Assembly (NCBI GenBank): GCA_021014325.1
Contig: CM037473.1
Span: forward strand, 21,876,822-21,940,821
DNA length: 64,000 nucleotides
Source: Plazaster borealis
Taxonomy: Eukaryota; Echinodermata; Asteroidea; Forcipulatida; Labidiasteridae
Direction of reading: 5' to 3'
Part shown: positions 23,645 to 38,800 of the stretch, piece after piece
Numbering within the stretch: position 1 is the stretch's first letter
Layout: every line of letters begins with the position of its first letter
The notes under the pieces: model-generated
Told to the model about the DNA's origin: nothing
Seen by the model: only the letters and a program-made list of their open reading frames with translations
Database searches by the model: none
Position numbers and translations under genes: made by a program

Positions 23645-23899
23645 ATGACATCCTCGGCAAACACACCCTCTGGTGTGGATTCGCTAGAGGAAGTCTTAAC
23701 GAATGGGAACCTTGCACGCAACCCTGACAACAAACTTAGTGAGGGAGGTGACATTTTGAATTCTCCAAAGGAGAGTGATCGATGTGGTGGGTATCTTTCT
23801 ACCCCACCACCTTCCTCGCTCAGACAGAAGTGTGTCAATCTGCATAACTTTGCTACCGGATCACAGTCCGTTGACTCACTACATCACAAAGCATCTACG
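23645..23899 (+). CDS. NOS: NOS exon 1 (N-terminal tail)
   Basis: Encodes [17 protein letters not shown]... through [24 protein letters not shown] (85 codons, phase 0). The last part matches the NOS stretch before the zinc site; the rest is unlike known paralogues. The start is chosen because of an in-frame stop 12 codons upstream. Donor acg|gtaggc. Confidence 0.85.
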
Positions 23900-26800
23900 G
23901 TAGGCATTTTCTTTTTATCGGGAGGGAATCTTCATAAAATTGTCTTGAAGATATATATTTGGTTTGCGGTAACACCATGTGTATATCTACTTGCTAGGTA
24001 GATTTTGTTCTTTGAGAACTTGTCTTGCTTTTTATTATACTGCCACAGAGTAGAATATTCTTGAAGAGTTAAAGACACGTTTGGTAATTACTCAAAATAT
24101 TAGCATAAAAATCACTTGGTAACGAGCAATGGAGAGCTGTTGACAGTATAAAACATTGTGAGAAACGACTCCCTCTGAAGTAACGTAGTTTTTGAGAAAG
24201 TTATTTCTCACTAAAATAATAAAAGACTTCTTGCAAGAAGCCTTTTATTCCTATCTGAAAGCACACAAAATTGTACAAAAAGGGTGTCTTTTCTTTCATC
24301 ATTTTCTTGCAACTTCGATTACCAATTGAACCAAAATTTTCACAGCCTTGTTAATTTATGCATATGTTGGGATACACCAAGTGAGAACACTGGTCTTTGA
24401 CAATTGCCTTTAACTATACGGAAGGTAATGTGCAGCATTATGCCTGATTTTTAACTACAACCACACGCGTAATTTTGCTATTCATTTTTAGCCTAATAAG
24501 GTCAAACACCATTGGTCCCCATATCGTTTTACGAAGCCTTCACTACTAGTGGTTAGAGCCTATAGGCGTATAAAGAGCAGTAAGTTATACGCCTGTAGAT
24601 TCAATTAAAACAAAATTGACAAGTATTTTAGATGACATTTTGCATGTACAAGTTAATAAGGTACCTATAGCAGTGTTAGCTCCAACGATTTCGAAGTCTG
24701 TGGGCCTAAACAATTGGCAACACAAAATTACCGTATAGGGAAGCGATTTGGATTTTCCTGATTATTTTATATAACACCGTAAATCGTGAACATCACCCAA
24801 AGGCAATTTGTTTTAAAGCGGGCAAAACAGTGGGGAAAATTCGGGCAAGCAAGAAGAAAAAACTGGACAGAGAAAGCAAAAATACTTTTTACCCAGTATT
24901 ACAAGTTAGTACTTTCGGGCAAGAAACCCCTCTGCCCCCGATCCATAACATGCAAGGACAATCAATGTTTTTTCAGGTACCGTTAGGCCTATTATATTTT
25001 AATTATGTCACCTTCCAAAAAGGCAGCCTTTTTGCGAGGGCTTTTAGTACTCAGTGGCGATTGGGCGAATCAATGCTTGACCCTGACTGTACATTAGTGA
25101 ATCACTGTACAGTATTATCAATAATGATGGGGGGGGGGGAAATAATGTTGCTCGCAGTATATTGTTGTTTGTTGCAATCCGTTGTCGAGTACATGTACAA
25201 TTTGTTCGATGTATTGTTAGTTTTCTCTGAAAAAGTGTGTTGGCACTATTTGAATGATATTGCATTGAAATGTTAGTATGAATAGGCCTAAATGCAAAGT
25301 GCGTGCGTCAATCATTCTTTTGAAGCCTGGCGAAACACAAACCCCACATAGATGAAGTTTCCCAGTGTGTAAAGTATCTAGAAAGAACAATTAGGGTGGG
25401 TGTGGAGGGCATATTATAGACTGTGCAAGTCTCGCGCGTATCGGAACGAGAAAACACGTCAAACGAAGAACTTTTTTTTTTCTCTGAAATCAAGTCTTTG
25501 TTTTAAATTATATCTAATGACAAAATCTGAACAACAAAAAATACTCATTCCCTACATGTTTATAAAATAATTTTTAGTTTTTTTAATAAACACACAAATA
25601 ATGTGTTAATTATTATTGAAGCACAATTGAAACTCTTGGACGAGGATGCTTATTTGATCGTAACTTTTCAGAAACCACTTTTACGTTGATTCGCGATGGT
25701 CACACGGGCGTAAAATTAACGCTTGACGCAGTTTATAGAGGACACTGACGCCTCAACCATAGACTGCAGTGAAAAGGCTTCGCGTTGCAATTACAGCATC
25801 TGGCGATTATCATCGCGCATCAAAAACAAGCGTTTATATAAGTTTTGTGATCGGAGGTGAGCACAAAATTCTTAATTTTTTGCAGCAACCGGAAGCTGAG
25901 GTCAAGTTTAATTCTCGGGTTTTCTTCGTTATATTGTTGAATTGATTTTACTTTTATGTTTTTTATCACTTAGTATTACATTTCAAACAACATATGTATT
26001 TTTCATGGTCATAAACCACGTTAAACTAAAATAATTGACAAAACAAAATCTTGCCCACGTAAATCTCCATATGGTTGGGACCACAATGGTCCCGGAAGTT
26101 CAAATATGCGACGGACTTGCACAGTCTATTACCCCAACTTACAATTCAGGGTAGAAGAATATTCTTTATAATTTGTAGACTTTATTGTGTTCTATGTTAT
26201 TGGAAATGAGGTTCCACGAGATTTTGAACATCGGTGTTTGAAAATAAAGTGCAAAGGTTTTCGTGCCGCACGCGTCAATGTTTTTTAAAATTTTAAACAC
26301 GCCCTCTTTCAATGCAGTTGTGTACACAAAAACCAATATTTTTTTGAAAAGAAAGAAAATAGAAAGAAAAGAAAAATTGGTATCCCCTTAGACTCTGATC
26401 ACCGGTCCGAAAGATTGCCGTAAGAAAATTTTCAGCCTGATTTATACAGACACTTCAGAGTTTTTCTGTCACAAACAGACACGTTACTCAAATTAGTATA
26501 TATATAGTCATTTGCATAGCTCAGAAACACTTACAATACGTATAGTAGCCACACATTTTGTTGGATGCACGTGCAGAATACGCACTACAGAACCCTCTAG
26601 GTTATATGCCGTGTCCAAATTGGTGGCTGCAGTTGTGGCCATTCGTTTAAAAAGAATAACTTATTAAAATAGTTTCGAATCATGCATGACATTTATTTCA
26701 CCGTGATAATTCATTGAAAATGAAGACTGCATACACAGGACCGAAGTTGGTTTTAAATACAAAATATTGTAAGTTTTGAATTTAAATCAAATAAATGCAA

Positions 26801-29800
26801 CTTTTTCACTTCAGAGTGAGGCCCCATGTTCCGGTAAACGTTGTAGAGGGTCAATTGTTGCCCCCTCCAAGCTGACTGGCTCCTTACCACGCCCAACAAC
26901 AGAGGTTCGGAAACAAGCTGTTGAATTTATCGGACAGTACTACACTCATAATAACAGGTAATAGTCTTTAATATGGCGGATTGGGGATATTGTTCATGAG
27001 CACAAACTATAAATAACCTGTGTCAGAATTGACCCGGATTCAGGGTCTCGTGGGGCCTGACCCATTTCTGGGTCACTATGACCCGGAATCTACACATTGA
27101 CCCCAAAATGGGTCAAACTGACCCAGAATCCGAGTTATAAATCTTTTTTTAACCAGTTTCCATGTCGACATGACCCAGAAAGGGAAGAGGCCCACGGAAT
27201 CCGTGCTGTTTCTGACCTGGGAGTTTTTAGAGCGTATAAACACCGTACACAAATAAGTGGAAAAAGAGTCACTGCAAGTCGTTTGCCGTACGTCAACGTT
27301 GTGATGGTATGACTGACCTCGACCTCGTCCCCATGGTTTACTTTGTTTCCAACCACGTTTACAATAGTAAACCCTGGGAGGGAAACTCCTTACTTGGACC
27401 CTGATTGGACAACGACTGGTGTACAAAAGTCTAATGTAAACATGTTAGAAGTTGTACTCATTCAGTATTCACCATGTTCACAGCCAGACTATTCAATTTG
27501 CATACGTATTCAACAATTTTGGATATGCAAATGATCCAATATCAGGGTGAGAGAGCGGTCAACCTCGTACTGCTCGACACACCATGGGGACGAGGTTGGA
27601 CTGACCTATGTTAGCAATGCACATTCCTTTGCTTGTACGCATCTGACAATTTGCCACTGGCCAATAATTATTCGTTGATAACCGTTTACCAAACATCTTA
27701 GAATAGGCCTTGCCCAAAGAAATACAACCCCATAGTAACTTTTGGGGAGTAAGAATGCAGTTTTCAGCAATGCAATTTCTCTGAAGCCTTATCCTTTTGC
27801 TTCTGTTGCGTTGTTTAGATTTGGCACCGAAGCACATGAAAGTCGTGTTGCAGAAGTTGTAACATCTATAGAAACAACAGGGACCTACAACCTTACCGAA
27901 GCAGAACTGAACTATGGGGCCAAACTAGCATGGCGTAATGCTCCTAGGTGTGTTGGCCGTATCCAGTGGACAAAATTACAGGTTGGTTTAGAGGAAGTTC
28001 AGAAGGTATCATTCATCACAGCTCTCTCAATGACCTCTAAATTTGGGGCTTTGATTTAACTATCATAATGGAAACATGTAACAAATTAAGGCGATATCAC
28101 TGTGGCCATAATGAGTGCCCTCTATTGATGCATTTGGGTACAATATAGCAGAATATCATTACGAGGTGAAATCTGGACAATTAATGGCAAAGAGCCTTTA
28201 TAAGTTTGATGCTATACAGTATATAAGACCTTTTCCAGTTTTAATCAGAAATAAGTAAGGTTGTTAGCCTATAATTGAAACCTTAAACTCAATAAAATTT
28301 GTTCCGTTTTTTCCTTACTTTTAATATTCAAATATCATGCCTGGTAAAACAATCGACGTCTGATTTTCAGTTGCTTTTAATGAGAGCAGCTTTTTAAAAT
28401 ATCGTTTATGTGCACAGCCAAAATCATGGGTACTCATTTTGTTCGTGTCCATTTTATGAACAACGGTTTGAAAACCACTGATGTAGCAGTTATCTCAATG
28501 TTATTTATATATCAATTAATAATCGCTGTGTCAATAATGAATAAAAAGTGCTTGAGTTTGTCTAATACAAGATCTGCAAGGAGTTACTCAATAGTTATAC
28601 ATGTTTGCTGTTCATTTGGTGTCTTTGTAACAAAAAGTATACCGGTATACCATGATGGCATGTGGCAGTGCACTTATTCTTCAAAGCTTCTGCCAAATTA
28701 ACCCCGTAACATCAGTCCCTGATGAGACTGTTGATGTTTTTAAAGGTATCGTACACGTTTGGTAGTGACTCAAAACAAATATTAGCATAAAAACTGACTT
28801 GGTAACAAGCAACGGAGAGCTGTTGATAGTATAAAACATTTTGAGAAACGACTCCCTCTGAAGTAACGTAGTTTTTGAGAAAGAGGTAATTTCTCACTAA
28901 AAAAATAAAAACTTCTTGCAAGAAGTTTTTATTCCTTAGCTGAAAGCACACAAATTTGTACAACAAGGGTGTTTTTTCTGTCATCATTTTCTTGCAACTT
29001 TGATGACCAATTGAGCCCAAATGTTCACAGGCTTGTTATTTTATGCATATGTTGGGATACACCAAGTGAGAACACTGGTCTTTGACACTTTCCAAACGTG
29101 TACGATACTTAAGAGTAAGGGACTGTAAATATCAAACATAGGGTGGCCACGATCAAAAATAGATTTTCTTCTTACTTTCATATTTGATGGACCTTGGCCC
29201 CAAACTAACAACTATGGGAAAAATTTGTTTTAAATAGCTTCGTTGCCATGGCAACAGCCGATTTACTATTTCAGAGTGGTTTCACCATTTTTTCGGTTTT
29301 GGAATATCGAAATTTTCCTATTTTCAAGGCTGCGTTACCATTAAACAGAATATAGACCATTATTTTTCTTGAATGTTATGGATAGGTGGGACCTTAGAGA
29401 CTGCGTTGAATGCAAACAAATAATCACCAGGTATATGGGTGGGTTATACCATTAGTTTCAAATGGGGGTGTTTTTGGACTTTTTTAAAGTATGAAAATAA
29501 GCCCTCTTTTGACAGCCCATATCCCACATGGTAGTGCTCAGATTTCAATATCGACCAAATATAGTTCAGATGAGACATTGGTCTTGTGGAAAATTAAAAA
29601 ATTTGCTTCGGGAAAATACATTTTTCTTTGCAGTATTGCCAGGCATTTTCCCTTTTGTTTTGTTTTATTAACATTGCCACATAGTGCCTCCCCCTCCGTA
29701 TTATCCAAAGTTCTTGAGCGATATTTATGAAACTTGCCACAAATGTTCATTTTACCAAGTTGTACATGATGCAGAAAACAAATTTTAAAAATTTGTGTCA

Positions 29801-32800
29801 TTAAAGTAAACTTTTTGTACTTTTTTGCCCATTTTTGGTCAAAAATCTTATTTTTTCCCCATAATTTTAGTATTTGTCCAAATGCCATACAACTTTACAA
29901 ATTTGTTTATTTTGACATAATCAACAACATGACATTATATTTTAATTAAGTAGGTCTACTGGATTCACTGTTGGGGATGCTATAATCGTTGGTTTATTAA
30001 AAAAAAAATCTGTATTTTTATTGTTTTTCCACTAAGGTTACAATGATGGGCCTGTTTGATGATTCTATACTTGTGTAGCATTTCTTCACCAGAAAAGTTG
30101 TAAATTTGCATGTTAAAAATATTCCATTGAACCCCCTAATTACGGGCTGAAAACACAATATCCAAGATGGTCCCCGAATATGACGGCCATTGTGAGTTCC
30201 CACAATGCATTGAATGCTATTAAGTCACCCATCACTACAATTTATTTTGGGAAAAAACAAGGACAATTAAAACTTTTGTTGAAAAAGACAAAAACAAAAT
30301 CATTCAAAAACATTGAAATGTTTTACCGACAATTACCATGGTAACAGCTGAACCCAATAACAGGCAAAAATATAGTAGGGGCACATTGTCACATTGTGCC
30401 CCATGGCAGGGATAATGTGTTTTCACACTCTTGAACAAGTTAATTATATATCCATAATTCACGGTAAAACTCCAATTATACCAACAGTTTTCGGTTAAAT
30501 CTCATTGAACACATTGAACTATGGGGTTAGCATTGAGTTTCAAAAATGTAATAATCAATTTGAAAAAAAGGAGTCTGGCAACACTCCAGAGAAAGAAGTA
30601 TGCCTTATTCCCTCTGCTGAAGTTGACATTTTCAACAATGAGTTGATGATATGATACACATCAATCAAATTTTGTTGAGTAAAAAATAATTATTGAACAG
30701 ATGATTACTCCCCCCCCCAAAAAAAAAAATAATAATAATAATTAATAAAAATAAAATATCTGTAAAGCCACGGTTACCAAGTGGTTTACATGACAATAAA
30801 AATAAAATGCCAATATATAAAAGTTTGACCCTAAAGCAAGGGTAAAGTTAGCAAGTACGGTAGCCTGTTGGGCAGCTGCCACCAGCAAACTATATCAAGT
30901 TTGTTATCAATGTATTTTTTGAACATACTGCTTTCAAATGTACAGGCCGAGAAATACTGTATAATCGTCAATCATGCCTTATCTTTGTAACCTTAGGCGC
31001 AAAAGTTGGCAGTTATATCATTAATTGTGGAGAAACAAAAAATGCAAATTTGTTAAAATGGGATTAACCAAAATTTACAGCACCCCAACAATAACCCCAG
31101 TAATCAAATGCAATGTCATGTTATTGAATTATGTCAAAATAAACAAGTTTACAAACTTACACAGTTATCTGGGAAAAACACTGAAAATATGGGGTAAAAA
31201 CATGTTTTTTTACCAAAATTGGGCAAAACAACCTCAAAATTTGCCTTTCATTGCATTTTTTAAACTCTTTTTTGTTTGACCAAGTACAACTTGGTCAAAT
31301 GAACATTTGTGGCAAGTTTCATAAATATCGCTCAAGAACTTTAGATAATACGGATGGGGGAGCACTATGTGCCCATGTGAATTTCGAAAACAAATTGAAA
31401 ATGCCTGGCAACACTGCAAAGAATCAAGTATTTTCCCCAAGCAATTTTTTTAATTTTCTACAAGACCAATGTCCCATCTCAACTATATGTGGTCGATGTT
31501 GAAATCGGAGCACTACCATATGGGTTATGAGCCGTCAAAAGATGGTATATTTTCATCTTTTAACAAAGTCCAAAAACACCCTATTTCGAATTAATGGTAC
31601 AACCCGCCCATATACCTGGTGATTATTTTTATGCATTCAATGCAACCTCTACGGTCCCACCTATTCATAATATGTAAAGAAACTAATGTTCTATATGCTG
31701 TCTAATGGTATCGCGGCCTTGAAAGAGGGCAAATTTCACTATTCTAAAATCGAAAAAAAGGCAAAACCACCCCGAAAAGGTAAATCGGCTGTTGCCATGG
31801 CAACGAAGTTATTTTTTGAATTGTTTTTCCAAATTTTTTAGTTTGGGGCCAAGGTCCATTAAATATAAAAGTATGAAGGAAATCCATTTTTTGGCCGTGG
31901 CCAACATTTTCAAAAAATCTTTGATATTTACAGTCCCTTACTCTTAAGTGACAGCAAACTGTTATGAAAAACGCTTTTGATCAGAAGACGTAAATTTTAA
32001 AAATAACGGTACGTGCATGGTCTATTCAGCATATGTTTTGCATAATTATGTTCAGGCGCGAACATTTCGAAAACCAAGACCTAATTTGTAGACACAGGAT
32101 TGGTTTATATTAATTGTATTAATAGTAATGCCGTGGTTAATTTTCCAATTAAATCATATTTAACAATTATTTTAAATTTGATGAATGATTACCCACCAGA
32201 AAACTGGTGTTTATTTCAATCACCATCAACGAAATTTTGTTGGTAATGAAAAAATAATTTTCCTGGGCGTCTAGCATTAATATTGAGACTACTGTGTGTT
32301 TAATTTATGTTGCTGTAGCTCTTTGATGCTCGTTCTGTCCGCAATACCAGGGGAATGCTAGAGACCATTTGTAAACATCTACTCTATGCAACTAACAAAG
32401 GCAACATAAGGTAAATATCAAAGAACCTAGCATCTTTTGAAATGCAATGTTTCAGTTGATTTAAAGGGTCTGTATACGTTTTGTAAGGACTCTGAAAATG
32501 AATGGCAATAAAAACTTACTATGGTAAAAAGTACAGCAGCCTTGGATAGTATAATGCATTTTGAAAAACTTTTCACTTTGAAGTCATACTGCGGTTATGG
32601 AAAAAGATATCACTTTTTATCCCCATAATTTGAATCTGAGAAGCTTTAATGCAGTAAGTTTCTCAGACTGTATATTCCAAATGCAGATTATTCTTCCTGC
32701 GTGGACATAACCGCTCCAGATTATCGGCAATAATATCTCAAAAGCGCTACCACCTTTTGAAATGATATTTCCATGTTAGTTTTATGGTATATATCTACAA

Positions 32801-35800
32801 CTACATAATGATTGAAAGAAACAGTGGGTTCCAATTTCCAAACGTATACAGTCCCTTTAAATGATGACAAACAAATCGTTCAATTCCCCACTACTGATGG
32901 GGAGTGTAATCCAACCAGAGCTGGTACAGTTTTTAATACACTCTGAACGAATGAGAACAACCTGTGTGTTTAGCTTTAATTCCTATGCTGTTTTATCATC
33001 ATTTAAATTAGGTCGGCAATAACGGTATTTCCACCAAGAACAGACGGCCAACATGACTATCGGATCTGGAACTCGACTCTCGTAAAGTATGCTGGCTACG
33101 AACAGGAAGATGGGTCTGTCATCGGTGATCCGGGGAGCGTGGAATTTACAAAGGTAAGCTTTGACATTGGCTTACACGTATTAGCTAGTCCTTTACTGAT
33201 TGTTACATGATCCATTAAATTAGAATAAGTGTGCACGACATAAATTGACTTTTGACTACTGAAGAGCTAAGTGTTTCAGAGAAATGTATACCCAGTTTGG
33301 CCTGCCCCCATTTCCAGTGAGACTCCAGCAGCTATTTGTTAGTTATGGTACATCACTTCTCAACTCTGAAAACTTTAGACAATGCCTCCCTCCCCCTAGA
33401 AACTACAACTTGAGAAACTCTTCCAAACTCTGTTCAGTTAATTAAATGCATGACAAACCGATACAAAAACAGTTGCATTCCCTCCCGAGACTTGCTTCAA
33501 CTAGGTGGTGCATTGGCCTTTTTTGTTTGATGGTGTCATGCAGGGAGTGTAACTGTAACGTTGACTTGAAACTCTAGGAAAATGTTGATGTCAATGATAA
33601 CATGCGAAAGCCCAGCGAAAGTATTACAGCATAGTCGCTGTTGTATATTTTAGTGCATAAAGCATTGTACATGACGTACAATACGGTCTGCACCATGCCA
33701 CACAGAGAAACATCGTCACTGTTGTAGTATACATTATTACTAAAGCCCATTAGTGCCATCGCAAGTATAAATTGCTTTTTTGCAAGTATATATTTGGCGA
33801 GTCTTGTTTTTTGAAGTATATAATAAACAATTCTTGTTTTTTGGAAGTATATATTTAACAATTCTTGTTTTTTGGAAGTCTACATTTACCAGTCTTGTTT
33901 TTTGGAAGTATATATTTAGCAGTTCTTGTTTTTTGGAAGTATATTATTGGCGAGTCTTGTTTTTTGGAAGTCTACATTTACCAGTCTTGTTTTTTGGAAG
34001 TATATATTTAGCAGTTCTTGTTTTTTGGAAGTATATATTTGGCGAGTCTTGTTTTTTGGAAGTATATATTTAACAATTCTTGTTTTTTGGAAGTATATAT
34101 TATTTAACAATTCTTGTTTTTTGTAAGTATATTATATTCAGCAGTTCTTGTTTTTTGGAAGTATATATTTAACAATTCTTGTTTTTTGGAATGATATATT
34201 TAACAATTCTTGTTTTTTGGAAGTATATATTTAACAATTCTTGTTTTTTGGAAGTATATATTTAGCAGTTCTTGTTTTTTGGAAGTATATATTTAACATT
34301 TCTTGTTTTTAATATTGAACATTTCTTGTTTTTTGGAAGTATATATTTAACAATTCTTGTTTTTTGAAGTATATATTTAACAATTCTTGTTTTTTGGAAG
34401 TATATACTTAACAATTCTTGTTTTTTGGACCGAAGTATATATTTAACAATTCTTGTTTTTTGGAAGTATATATTTAGCAGTTCTTGTTTTTTGGAAGTAT
34501 ATATCTAACATTTCTTGTTTTTTATATTTAACAATTCTTGTTTTTTGGAAGTATATATTATTTAACAATTCTTGTTTTTTGTAAGTATATTATATTCAGC
34601 AGTTCTTGTTTTTTGGAAGTATATATTTAACAATTCTTGTTTTTTGGAATGATATATTTAACAATTCTTGTTTTTTGGAAGTATATATTTAACAATTCAT
34701 GTTTTTTGGAAGTATATATTTAGCAGTTCTTGTTTTTTGGAAGTATATATTTAACATTTCTTGTTTTTAATATTGAACATTTCTTGTTTTTTGGAAGTAT
34801 ATATTTAACAATTCTTGTTTTTTGAAGTATATATTTAACAATTCTTGTTTTTTGGAAGTATATACTTAACAATTCTTGTTTTTTGGACCGAAGTATATAT
34901 TTAACAATTCTTGTTTTTTGGAAGTATATATTTAGCAGTTCTTGTTTTTTGGAAGTATATATCTAACATTTCTTGTTTTTTATATTTAACAATTCTTGTT
35001 TTTTGGAAGAATATATTTAACAATAGACTTCCAAAAAACAAGAATTATTAAATATTATTCTTTCAAAAAACAAGACTCGCCAATATATACTTGCAAAAAA
35101 GCGATATACTTGCGATGGCTCTAATGGGCTTTCGGACATTATAGTGCGTAAAGCATTGTACATGTAACGGTAATACGTGCCGCTCAGGAACGGTTCATGC
35201 CCAGTGATTACATGGCAGAGCGGTTTTGGGCGGTACAGTGACAAAGCTTTACAGACAGCGCACCACCTTAAGTAAACATACAGTATAGCCTTTTTAAGTC
35301 CTCTTGCTACAAGAGTTTATAACTATAGTCTGGAGATGGCACATTAAAGTGCCCTATATGAGATACACGAGATCATACCGTATGCAGCGTGTGCACATGT
35401 ACCATGCAATACAAAACAACGCTATTTTCAGTCTCGTCCAGTTGCTGCAGTTTCACTACTTTGGTAAGAAATATGGCAGATTTGATCGATTTTGTGAGGA
35501 TTTTAATATGGGCTAGACGAATGTGAAAATGACACGTCGTATCCTGCTTAGGTCAAAGGTGACTGTGCACAACGCCCCCGATGTGTGACGATCTGCCAGT
35601 TTTGGAGAGCGAGTTAACTGTTCCGTCGCGGAACTTAAGTCCAGGTGGGAACGCATGGTAGAACTACTAATCCAGTCACGGTAACTTTCCGCGTGGCCGC
35701 GGAAGAAAAAGTCTAATGGGAACACGTCTGTGCGATTGTAAAGCACTGACTTAAAGGTTTTATTGATGTTTTTTTCTGAGTTCTGGGTATCACAATTAAC

Positions 35801-38800
35801 AGGTAACTCGGTGAAGATCCAAGGTCTTACCAATGCTATATAAATGAAGTCGTCTATAATATCCTGAACAATAATCATGGCGTCAGGCCTGAAATACCCT
35901 TAGAAGGGTGCACTTATACTGCACTTTATGGGTACGGTACCGTATCTTGCGGTAACTATGTACACAAAATCCAAAATCAAAGGCCTTATGTTTCTCCGTC
36001 TAGCCTAGATCATGACACACAATATTATTTCTCACAATGCATTTCTGCAAAACCAATTAAGTGACCTTGAGAGTAATGCCACAATTGTAATTTCTTCCTT
36101 TGTGTTAGTTTCGCTTCAAACAAGCAAAAATATAATTCAAATATTGATAACATCTTGGAAAGTACAGAAACTCTTGATCAGTGAGCTCATACGCGTTGTA
36201 GAATTTTGTTTGTAATCAATTCGTAAAATATTAAAAATATGTTTTGACGATTAGTTGTGTGACATTTTGACACTGTTTCAAGTCACAGATCCCGTGCTTA
36301 CTCTGGTTGACCGTTAAAACTTACATTCCGATTACAGACGGACTACGGTCGTGTGGAATTTGTTTTGCCACAATGTAATATGGCCTTGTTGTTTGAAGTG
36401 ATCACAATTTAATTGCGTCAAGATTTATGTGTGGATGGACGATTATCAAAGTCGAACGTTTGTTTGATTTTAAATTTCACTGAATTTACGTCTTTCTATT
36501 GATTCTTTGTGAATGAAAAGGTAATTTGCCTAACATTGGACAGGAAACACAATAAAGGGTAGGGCCTGTGCCTACCACGTTGAATCCATCACGTAAACAG
36601 TTTATCCAATATTTGTAATTTTTTAACCCTCCGTGACATCATCAAAAACAAATCACACGGTGAGGCCATCGGTCAGTAGGCTACAGTCCGTTTGTATTTT
36701 GCGTGTTGTTAATTTTTGTGGAGAACCCAATCAATTTCAAATGGCCCAAACCATTAGATATGGACCCTACTCAATTCATCCAAATAAACAACCAGGTCAC
36801 TGCTTACAGCCATTGTACAAGTATACAGAAAAAAACATCTGGAAACCCTATGGTTCATTTCACCCAGTACATGTAGTGACTATTGACACCAAGGTCAAAC
36901 AACTGCTGTGCAATTCCTATGGGAATTCTGGGAGAGCTGGTCATTGATGGAATTTTTGTGTGTGAAAAAGACCCCGGATGGGAACAAGACATTACCATGC
37001 TATTTGGCTAGGTGTAGATGGGAAATGCTGATTTTTTCAGATATAAAATAAAATAAAAATGGCGGAGTTACTGATTATTTAATTAAAGCCGGGCATCGAG
37101 TGTTTTAAGTAGCTGAAACCACCCAAAACGTATTTCAACATGAGAATGGACATGCAGGCTTTTGCTAAAAATAATTTGAGTTGATTCCTTCAGATGTTTA
37201 AAAAATTTCTTTTGTAAAAATAACACTTAAATTTTCATCAAAAATCAACTTAAATTACTTTCAGTGTAAGCCTGCATGTCCATTTACATGTTGAAACATT
37301 TTTGGGTTGGTTCATGTACTTAAAAGAAGTTACAGCCATTTGAAAAACTGCTAAAGGGACGGTAGATAAGTGGTACATGTCATAATACTTACCGGTATGT
37401 GATCAAGAAAACACTGTCATGTTTGGCTCGGAAAGACATGTATAACAAACATGCTATTATTCTGTTCCCTGCGTGACACCATCAAAAAACAATTCACACT
37501 CGGACACCATCATGGACCTGTTAGATTTTAGCGTGTAATACATTCTTGTGGAGAACCAAATCACTTTTAAATTGCCCAAAGCATTAGAAATAGACGCTTC
37601 TGACTAAATCAAACAAATTCAAGCAAAAATAATTTGACCCCACATTTGTACTTTGTAGACTTTATACAACTTTACTTGAAACCATAAAAATATGCACACG
37701 CTTACACTATATGACTGTTTTCAACAGTCAGTTTTATAATAGCGTGTATTGCATGGAGCTCCATGGTCTGACTTGTCCTTGCAACACCAGCTCACTCAAT
37801 TCACCAAACTAAACAACCAGGTCACTGCTTACAGCCATTGTACAAGCATACAGAAGAAGTATGTGGAAACCATATGGTTCATTTCACTAAGTAGTGGCTA
37901 TTAACCCCGAGGTCAAGTAACTGCTGTACAATTCCTATGGGAATTCCGGGAGAGCTGGTCATTGATGGATTTTGTTTTTATTGAAGAAGAAAAAAACCCG
38001 ATGGTAACAAGACAACTGGCATGCTATTTAAATAAAATTTAAAAAAAATGGCGGAGTAGCGACTTTTCAATTAAAAACTGACACTCAATAAGTCCACGAT
38101 GGCATCATGCAAGGTTTTAACATACTGCTGATGAATTCAGTTGTCCCAAACTACAATTTTTAATAGGTTTTTTTTATTTGGATTTTTGGCTTGTATTGTT
38201 GTTATATAGGTTCGTTTTTGGCTCAGGATGACACAATTTAAATACATCTAATTGCCAACCTGTGGAAAAGGATGGAGATTGAGCTTGATTCCCTCTGCTT
38301 GTTTTTCGATTTATTTGTTTGAGTTTAAAAAATAAGTAAACTTAAATATACATTTCGGACACCATTAATAAAATGATAAGTAATGCACCTTACACAAAGC
38401 CAAAGTACTGAGTCAGAATTAGCTTTAAAAGTCACCATTGTGTTTTATCATAAAGTAAAAGGTTGCAGTTAAATGTTTAAAATAAATTATAAAAAATTTC
38501 ACTTTATCAATTGATAAACGGTTCGTTATTATGGAAGGCTCTACCCCATCCCCCAACGGTAAAACAACTTTACAAAAAGACTAGACTTAAATTTTTGTCA
38601 CATGACAAAAACAAGGTGTTCGGCTTGATGCTCAAATCTTGGATGTGTGTTATAATAAACACATCCCAACTTGTTATCATCGTCGCGGTGCTGTGGATCC
38701 GATATGGCCATATTCCTGTACCCATTCCTTTGTGCACAGTGCATGGGCCGTGTTGGACCCGTGATATGGCCATATTCCTGTATCCATTGCTTTGTGCACA

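Noticed and set aside
23645..23899. PDZ domain in the NOS N-terminus, as in nNOS
   Set aside because: The 85-residue exon is low complexity and has no GLGF-type PDZ motif, and an in-frame stop lies upstream.
29538..29888. 116-codon minus-strand frame with similar peptide at 31251-31502
   Set aside because: Both are translations of the complementary arms of the foldback element.
33780..34126. Hydrophobic repetitive frames on both strands
   Set aside because: They are translations of the 30-bp minisatellite, with no start context.
33775..35090. CRISPR-like regular array
   Set aside because: The units are contiguous with no unique spacers, and the genome is eukaryotic.
35513..35878. 121-codon minus-strand open frame in NOS intron 5
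   Set aside because: No recognisable motif, no splice context and no second copy; likely chance.
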